Source: Sabethes cyaneus (taxonomy: Eukaryota; Arthropoda; Insecta; Diptera; Culicidae). Taken from it: a stretch of DNA of 64,000 bases. The position numbers and the translations under genes were made by a program. How positions within the stretch are numbered: the stretch's first letter is position 1; each line of letters begins with the position of its first letter. The notes under the pieces were generated by a model. The model made no database searches. It had not been told where the DNA came from and saw nothing but the letters and a program-made list of their open reading frames with translations. The stretch covers positions 208,865,603 to 208,929,602 of the forward strand of contig NC_071355.1 of NCBI RefSeq assembly GCF_943734655.1. Direction: 5' to 3'. This document shows, one piece after another, positions 57,254-64,000 of this stretch.

Positions 57254-58098
57254 GTGCTAATTCAGGACGCAAAAAGGGAAATTGTGATAAGTCTGTTTTG
57301 GAAAATTTTTCGATCGTGTGATATTTTAAAGAAGCTGCTGCCACTCGGAATAAGCCGTATCATCAAACGAGACAAGGAAACCGGTACTTGGAAAATACTC
57401 TCCAAACCTGGCCATAAGCGCACTGTAAGGATACCGGAAGCCATCAAACGAGTAAGAGAGCGAATTGGTCGGAGCGAATTGGAAAAATTATTTTGAACTG
57501 GTAACGCTAAACACCCCAAGTAACAATTTGGGGTTTATTACTTTTATACACTTTTATGATGGCATTTAAGACCAAAATTGGTCATGAAAACCACCATAAA
57601 ACTACAATAAAACTGACATTGTTGCTTGAGACGCAACAGATGGTATGTTTAGTACTTTCTATTTCATGTCATATGTCCTCGGAAATAAGAAGTACAAGCT
57701 AACATCGAAACTGTTCCCGAGGTCCATTATAGCCTTGTACCTACAGACTAACTTACCCTATTACATCGATAATGTTTTGAAGAATCATTCGTTAAAAAAA
57801 CGCTACAAGAATGCAAACTGCTTCTAATATGATTCTGCTCCGTCTCACCAGGCTTGGTGTGAAGACAATTTTCCGGATTTTATTTCTTCGAAAGCCTGCA
57901 TCTTCGCCTGATTTGAATCCTTTCGACATCTATGCATGGGGTTATACGCTTGGAAAACTAGGGAGAACCAAAGGATTGACTGTGGATACTTTTAAGCATC
58001 GTTTGGAGAAAATGTGGGATGACGTGCCTCAAGACATTGTGCGTGCAAGCTGTAACGCTCTTTACCAAACATTGCGACTGGTAATTAAATTTAAGTAA
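57254..58098 (+). pseudogene. mariner-type transposase relic, internally deleted
   Basis: The N-terminal part (57254-57496) reads REIVISLFWKIFRSCDILKK, a helix-turn-helix start. It continues as IIKRDKETGTWKIL and the linker-like VRIPEAIKRVRERIGRS. The middle of the protein, including the first catalytic D, is missing. The C-terminal part starts near 57750 with YYIDNVLKNHSLKKRYKNAN and hits an in-frame TAA at 57825. It then reads YDSAPSHQAW (second catalytic D) and, after a frameshift near 57890, PASSPDLNPFDIYAWGY and WDDVPQDIVRASC up to the stop at 58098. The order matches mosquito mariner-like proteins of about 340-350 residues. It is clearly inactive. Confidence 0.85.
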
Positions 58099-58146
58099 AG
58101 ATAGAAAGATTTGAATTGGACTAATACAAGACAAATGTTATGGATA

Positions 58147-58848
58147 GGGTATTGTCGTTATCGTCGGCCCACTGTTATGGTCGGGCTATCACGATTTTGC
58201 AGTTGTGTTGTGCTGCACACGAAGACTATAGAAAAATCCCCTCCAGTAAGGTGTTTGGGAAGGCTAAGATGAAATACTAGAAAAGCGCTATTTGTGAAGG
58301 TCGGGCCACTTGAGTAGTCATGGTTGGGCCACCATAATTTTAAGCGCAGAAGCACAATAATCGCTAGAGAATATCAGTCACGTAAAATGTGATGAAATAA
58401 AGCAAAATTAATATGATAAAAACCTAGATTTTTATTGTTTTTTTCATTCTAGTTGTACACTTCCGAAAAGGCGATTGTAGCAATATCGATTTTACAAGAT
58501 CGCCAAAATTACGCAAAAATGCAATTAAAAACAGGGTATTTGTACTTATATGAGCCGTTGTTCACGGAATTCATTCTTTTCATGTCTCTATTTAGAATTT
58601 CAACGTATGTCTTAGATTTTCTGTGGTGGCCCAACCTATACAACATGGCCCAACTATGACAACATTTTTTGCCTTCACGTAAATGCCTATAACTTTTTTA
58701 TTTTTCAAGCAATCAGTTTAAAACTTTCCGGAAAGATACCTTATTCTTAGACCTTTGCAACGATGTATTTATATTTCCAAAATTCCTTTCGAACAAAAGT
58801 TATGGACGACTTCCAAAACGTGGCCCAACCACGACGACATATACTCCC
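58147..58848. mobile_element. 702-bp TA-flanked element with repeated GGTTGGGCCAC words
   Basis: The ends are GGGTATTGTCGTTATCGTCG and, in reverse complement, GGGAGTATATGTCGTCGTGG. TA flanks lie at 58145-58146 and 58849-58850. A GGTCGGGCCAC/GGTTGGGCCAC word occurs about seven times: forward near 58180, 58299 and 58320, and inverted near 58166, 58627, 58645 and 58820. No transposase frame. It starts 48 bp after the mariner relic ends, but its ends are not obviously those of that element. Confidence 0.7.
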
Positions 58849-58976
58849 TATACTTACACGAAATACACTCAAAATTAAAATATATGCAAGCGTCTTATTT
58901 TTGTGACCCTTTGCTTTATTGACAGTTATTACTGTTCACCCTGTAAAATTATTCGTGCAAAAAAAAATATGTTTAA

Positions 58977-59894
58977 CCTTCCGTTACTCGCGCCAACTTT
59001 TGTGACACGGATACTCGCGCGTTGTATTTTGTACAACACTCTTTATCTCGAAATATCTCGGAATCTTGGCAATATAGAAAGTAACTGTCTTTAGCAAAGT
59101 TAATCAGTAGGTCAAGACCTTTCGATTGGGGGATAGAATTTTTTAAGTTTGTCACCAGGCGGCGTTAAAATGTGCTGCAAATTGTACAGTCAATACAGGT
59201 TGTTGCATTCGGAAAGATCATTTTATCGTTCCTAAATGAGATAGCATTCTATTGACTAGATTTTTTTCTAGAAGTTATCATGTTTTCTTAGATGTTTTTC
59301 ACATAAAACATAGTATGACATCATTTTTGCTGTTAGCAGCTTGGAAAGTAGGGCTGATGTGGCATTTTGACTCGCTTGGGCAAGAATGTTTAGAAAGTTT
59401 TTCGCACAGTAATGACACATTGAAACTTCCATTCATCAGCGTAGCGTTTTTGGTCTATTACAACATTTCTGAAAACAAGTTCTTACAAAAAAAAAACAGA
59501 TTCCGTAGATATAAGACATGCAGAAAACTAACCCATATATTAGCGGCCTGAAGCCACGAAATTGTGAACTTTTTCACACCTGCGGAATGATCATCAACTG
59601 ATGAATAACTTTGCTGGATACAGAAATCATTTTCCCTTATGGAGAAATGAGAGAAAATTCTAGTAGGGACCCCCTTGTACGGCGCTTGCATCGTTTCTGC
59701 GATTTTGGTTTATGCTGATCTATTTTTCTGAACAGTTTAAAGCATTGATGTGTTTAAAAATTATGTCATTTTGTTCATAATAAGTTTATTGAAGAATACG
59801 CATTGGTTTGACATCGATCTGTAACTTTAAAACAAAATGGCATCCAAAAATCTATAAGTGTTGTACAAAATACAATAGCGCGAGTAACGGATGG
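58977..59894. mobile_element. 918-bp TTAA-flanked MITE, piggyBac-like
   Basis: The ends read CCTTCCGTTACTCGCGC and, in reverse complement, CCATCCGTTACTCGCGC (16 of 17 match). Further in, both arms share TTGTATTTTGTACAACACT. TTAA flanks lie at 58973-58976 and 59895-59898. CC-starting TIRs with a TTAA target fit piggyBac-type elements. The interior lacks a transposase. The open frame at 59252-59551 shows no known domain. Confidence 0.85.
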
Positions 59895-60020
59895 TTAAGC
59901 TGTGAACTATTTAGTGAAATTTTTATCACCTTTTTAAGGTAAAATTTGACAGCTCGATAGTTATTTTTTCTCGAATGGTATAAATCAGTTCAGATTGCGG
60001 ACAATTTCATATTTATCCTC
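59895..60020 (+). repeat. Fragment shared with 17885-18000
   Basis: AAGCTGTGAACTATTTAGTG, GTAAAATTTGACAGCTCGAT and GTATAAATCAGTTCAGATTG match the inner nested unit at 17885-18000 in the same order. The preceding 918-bp element inserted at the very edge of this copy. Confidence 0.7.
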
Positions 60021-60036
60021 TAGGCTTATCAACTAT

Positions 60037-60427
60037 CAAATATGGCGCACTCACTTTGACTCGACTTTGATTCATTTGAGTGTAACGCTTCAGCCAAACA
60101 GGATTCGAAAAAGTTATGAATTGGGCATTCTTAGAGCTAGTTATTATTTATAATTTTGCTGCACAAAACTTTGTTGTATCTTTTGTATTTACGGTGTTAT
60201 ACGGCTTCTATCTCGTTGGTAACCAATGAACGTGCATTTGGCTAGTTACGCAGTAGCGGCATTGTAGCACCGTAAATACAAAATATGCAGTAAAACTTTG
60301 TTCTGCAATATTGTAGACAATAACTAGCTCTATACATTATCCATATGTTACTTTTTCAAATTCTGCTTGTCAGAGGCTGTATAGTAAAATGAATCAAAAT
60401 TGGATCAAAGTCATTGTACCATTCCTG
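60037..60427. mobile_element. Long-hairpin MITE, hAT-like (family H, copy 2)
   Basis: The arms are inverted over almost the whole 390 bp, with the same word order as the copy at 6015-6410: TAGTTATTATTTATAATTTT, ATCTTTTGTATTTACGGTG, and a centre around AATGAACGTGCATTTG. An exact 8-bp TCAACTAT duplication flanks it (60029-60036 and 60428-60435). The right terminus is CAGGAATGGT in reverse complement. These are hAT-type hallmarks. The arms have diverged more than at 6 kb, so this insertion looks older. Confidence 0.85.
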
Positions 60428-60435
60428 TCAACTAT

Positions 60436-62547
60436 CAATACTTAAATCGAAAGCGCCGAACTCATTAACAATATTAGCAGCTAAAACCTTCACAAGTACA
60501 TTTTTTAGACTTAGATGGTTCAGTAGATAGTAATTTGATGATCAGATTCGGTTAGAATCAGAGTTGAAAACTTAAGTCAATTAAAGTGTTTTAGATTTTC
60601 TGGAACTACAAACCTTCTGCATCACTCAAGCACAACAGTGAATTAAATACTAGTAAATATCTAGCATAAATTGTAAAAAATAGCTAATTTTCAAAGTTGC
60701 TTGGTGAAAACCAGCTTAAATTTGCTTTACGGAGACAATATTCACAATGCAATAACCACCTACTTTTCAAGCTTATATTGAAAAAGCCTAACGTTATATC
60801 ACATCTTACGTTCGAATGCGAACTGTCGCTCAAATATATTGAATGAAAATGTTATTTTGCTTTCTTTGATTCATAATAAATCCGGAACAATTTTAGAAAT
60901 CGTAAAACACGTTTTTCGCTTTTTGGCCTATGACGGTATTACAGTGGAGCGCCGCGAAAAGGCCATGTTGCCAAACCTGCTTTTTTGAAAAATGAGTAGT
61001 TTTTAATTGGACGATGGAATTACTGCGAGTGTCTCGTCTATTTGTCTGTGCTATTGCATTAAATTCTGAATCAACGTAAGTGGGAAGACACTAACAGTTT
61101 GCTCCATTAGTTTCATATACCATAGAATCAACATAGACAGACCAGATAGAGCTGTAGTTTTTCTATCTGCTCTCCCATTCTAATGGAATATTATTGAATT
61201 TAAATTATAATGCTCTATGAAGCTCAGTATACCAAGACCAAACCTGTATTGAAGCAGCGAGAGTGCTGACCAACTGTGATGGTAGTAGTTCTAAAAACTT
61301 GCATCCACAAATTGGTTTGAAATCTTAGTCAAAGAGATCGTAAATATGCAAAATGCGTGAGTAACGCTGAAACTTCCATTGTTTTTGCAAGTATTAAAGA
61401 GCTGCGTAAAATATACAACTGAGAAAACGCGAAAAAATTTTGTTTCTTTATACTTTCTAGTTTTACGATACCTTATTAAGCAAAGTAGCACAAAAAAACT
61501 TTTCAATCGTTTATAATAAGCCGCCTCCATCGATGTCATTGAAAAAGCATACGCTTGGTTGTTTTCCACTTTGTAGTGCTGTAGTTCATTATAGCAGTAG
61601 TTCATTAAAGCAGTAAATCATTAAAGCAATGCATGAAATGCTATAGACGCTTTAAGGTAATTGTGCTGGTCTGTGCTATGATACATGACACCGCTTAAGA
61701 AAGGATATTTAGGATGGGAAAACGTTTTGATCGATATAATTCATGCATCGAAAACAATCAGCAGAAAAGAAATTCAACTCCACATGCACATAATTGTACG
61801 GGGGTTTCATTTTTCCAATTAAAAAACGGCAACATCGATGATTTGTCTCTGCGTCTCTATTCAAACTGATTAAATTGACATAATATCCTATTTTAAATTG
61901 ACTATTAAATCGGTTATTTGGTTTTCTAGGAGTTGCTAACTATTAATTATGTTCCATGGTATTCAAAGCTGTTGAGTCACAAAAGACTTTGAAGAAAAAG
62001 CCTTAATTTAGATGTTAAATTCAGCTGAATTAAAAATCTTTACTGCAGCGATCATTTTACATTTGTACTTCGTCATGGGTACTTTAGTAATCAAAGAACT
62101 CCACTATGATGGCCATTTGCACAACGAACTTCCTTGAATAAATATCTTTTTAAGTAGTTTAGTCCACCATCAAAAATACGATCGTTTAGTAGATATAAGC
62201 CATTTTCAACTATTTATACTGCTCATTGTCTGCACAGTTGGATCGTTACCAGTTTGTCGATTCGAAATAAAAACTAACTGTCGGAATAATATATTGAAAA
62301 ACATTACCGGGAAGCTGCCCGAATGATGAGTATCCATTTATACTATACCAAAACCGAAAATTGCGAAATCGCAAAGATAACATTTTGCCATTTCCACAAT
62401 CGAGAAGACGTTAAGCATCGTGCGAAAATCCCGTTCGATTTCGATTTTCGCCATTTTTTGTCCATCTTGTCTACGCTTGGTACACTTAAACTCTAATATC
62501 CCTTTCCTGTCTCTCTCTTCTTTTTTTTTCTTTCCACCTCTATCTAG
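60436..62547. other. Unassigned interval, probably intron
   Basis: AT-rich DNA without recognised repeats. A small direct repeat, TAGTTCATTA/CAGTAAATCATTAAAGCA, lies near 61575-61630. It ends in a long pyrimidine tract (62508-62545) that looks like the polypyrimidine tract of the candidate exon at 62548. Confidence 0.45.
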
Positions 62548-63465
62548 TGGTTCCAGATTAGCAACCCCATCTGCGTTGGCGGGCAGTCGTGAAACCGTTG
62601 GCGATGATATTGTTCTGGTGGTGCGCCGGAGGACAAAAACCGACTAGCACGATACGGGCCATTTGCCAAGTCGACAATCGTGCAGCGGCAGCCAGCAGCA
62701 GACAGTCCGGAGCCCGCATCATTCATCTGATTTCGAAAACTGAAATGTAACAACCTTGACCTATATTGCCGTGTGCTACACGTACTCACGTATGACATGC
62801 GAGTGTTGACAATGCAAGAAACAATTTGCAATCGGCATCCATCCATGCTAGTTTTCCTCCGGTTTTACGAGCAAGCTGAAAAGTGAAGGAAAACAAGCCG
62901 TCAAAATTAAAACACAGCCATTTGCTGCTGGCGGTGCCTGGAAGAGCTACTAGTGATTTCGGGTTGTTATCAGTTGTGCGGAACCTTTGTGTGTTGAAAT
63001 TCCGGATCAGTGCAAATCGAACCGTTGAATCGTGCGGCGGTGGGCGTGAGTGTGGGTGAAAAGTGAAAAATCAGAGCAGGAAAATTGAAGTGATATAGGG
63101 AAGAGATTTTTTTTTCTTGTTTCAAGAGTGAGTGAGTAGTGACTCTGCGAGTGAAGCTAGAGCGGAAAATTTGCTTAAGGGGCAGCTCAAAGTGCTGTCC
63201 TGGGCGGGTGTTTGTGTTTCGCACAAGTGTCTGTCGGGTTGGTTGTGATGGAAAATGGAAGAATGAAAAACAAATATATGGGTGGGTCCGGGAGCCGCTG
63301 GCTGTTGGCGCTGAGCAGTGCAATGTGCTTTTTCTAATCTTGAAACTGATTGATGAAATGACTCGATATGTGGACCTACATGATGGCAGCGGCCCGAGGT
63401 GACCGGGCAATGTCATCTATCTCACAGCGTCATCAGAGCAATCGGAATGATTTCGATTCACCCAG
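62548..63465 (+). other. Candidate 5' exon with long leader
   Basis: It is preceded by a run of T and C ending CTATCTAG at 62547 and ends CACCCAG/GTTAGT at 63465/63466. GC content rises above the flanks. The part at about 62880-63370 has the A- and G-rich GTGAAAAG-type wording common in insect 5' leaders. Upstream short frames end before the proposed start: one at 62645, and the frame from 63139 overlaps it and stops at 63402. It may instead be a first exon, in which case the 3' splice site is fortuitous. It is the best candidate host exon of the window. Confidence 0.45.
63380..63465 (+). CDS. Candidate N-terminal coding segment, partial
   Basis: From ATGATGG at 63380 an open frame runs 28 codons plus two bases to the splice donor: MMAAARGDRAMSSIS, then QRHQSNRNDFDSP. 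A purine at -3 and G at +4 of the second ATG (63383) give a good initiation context. The peptide is rich in Ser, Gln, Asn and Arg, as expected of a disordered N-terminus, with no signal peptide. The protein family is not recognised and the rest of the gene lies beyond the right edge or in later exons. The overlapping frame from 63139 (87 codons) is in another phase and looks like leader sequence. It is called coding because of the donor and composition only. Confidence 0.4.
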
Positions 63466-64000
63466 GTTAGTTATTTAAATGTGGTCACATACTTATTTGA
63501 ATGTTAACTTAATGTATAAAATCACAAATAATTTCTCCTTGTGCTTCAGTAATTCGGGGTTTGGGGAGGAAATTAATTTTAATGCTCCATTTAAAAAAGA
63601 ATAATAAAAAAAATCGAAAAAAACATGTGAGACATGATTAATAAGGCCATTACAAATATTTTAAAAAGTGTTTGTCCTTCCAGTGTTGGACCACTGAAGG
63701 GGGGGGCGAAAAAAACAAAGTGAATTTTTTAATCGAGCAAAAAAATTTGGATTTTAGGTATTTTTATTTTAAGTTCAAACGTGAAAACCAAATCTATTCT
63801 TGCTTTTAATATATACGTTATTTCCATTTCCATGCAAAAATCTACGAAAAAGAGACAAAAACGAAAGATAATTTTTTTGGCCGATTTTCGGAAATTCCGC
63901 TGTTTGAATTTCCATTTCTGTTTCATGCTAGAAGCGTTAACTCAACTCGTATACTCATTTTTCAAGTTTTTCAGGCTGTAGCTTACTTACTTACTTATGT
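63466..64000 (+). other. Probable start of the next intron
   Basis: AT-rich sequence after GTTAGT with poly-A/T runs and no recognised repeat. A short G-run lies at about 63701-63707. The two opposite small frames at 63729-63981 are composition-driven. Confidence 0.4.

Overview
The window looks like a gene-poor, repeat-dense stretch of a eukaryotic nuclear genome, most likely a dipteran insect and probably a mosquito. The evidence is AT-rich DNA, no bacterial-style operons, tRNA-derived SINEs, mariner-type transposase relics, non-LTR reverse-transcriptase relics, and many non-autonomous DNA elements with insect-like ends and target-site duplications. The species cannot be fixed from the sequence alone. 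No complete protein-coding gene was found. Nearly all the longer open frames are short, unrecognised or made of repeats.

The best host-gene evidence is on the + strand at the two ends. A candidate exon at 14257-14366 has a good 3' splice site and a GTAAGT donor. A candidate 5' exon at 62548-63465 has a long pyrimidine tract before AG, a leader-like sequence, a start codon at 63380 and a CAG/GTTAGT donor. One possible reading is that most of the window is 5' flank and one very large, transposon-filled 5' intron of a gene that continues past the right edge. No link between the two exons can be proven here.

Layout. 1-7600: SINE, a 1.1-kb TIR element, a perfect 31-bp palindrome, a TTAA-flanked foldback element nested in an older repeat (family B), and a hairpin MITE. 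7.6-10.15 kb: a tandem array of about 143/162-bp units (family A). 10-14.4 kb: mostly unassigned plus the candidate exon. 14.6-18.5 kb: hairpin and foldback elements. 19.15-20.2 kb: GGCAAA/GGGAAA microsatellites in a strand-biased purine tract. 22.8-28.8 kb: SINEs, a minisatellite-armed element, a hAT-like element carrying a reverse-transcriptase relic, a second such relic and two TIR elements. 28.8-33.6 kb: the longest stretch without recognised repeats. 33.6-34.7 kb: LTR-like sequence. 35-41 kb: hairpin, family B array with a nested 3-bp-TSD element, then two family A copies head to head. 44.3-50 kb: minisatellite-armed element, a 2.5-kb TIR element carrying a gene-like passenger, and a T-rich tract split by another element. 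55-60.4 kb: two mariner relics and four MITE-like elements.

Two themes stand out. First, many separate non-autonomous families are built as long hairpins or have ends made of repeated 13-17-bp words. Second, one short GC-rich core recurs at five loci, at four of them beside minisatellite arms whose repeat word differs between loci. Several insertions are nested cleanly enough that the empty site can be read, which gives relative ages.
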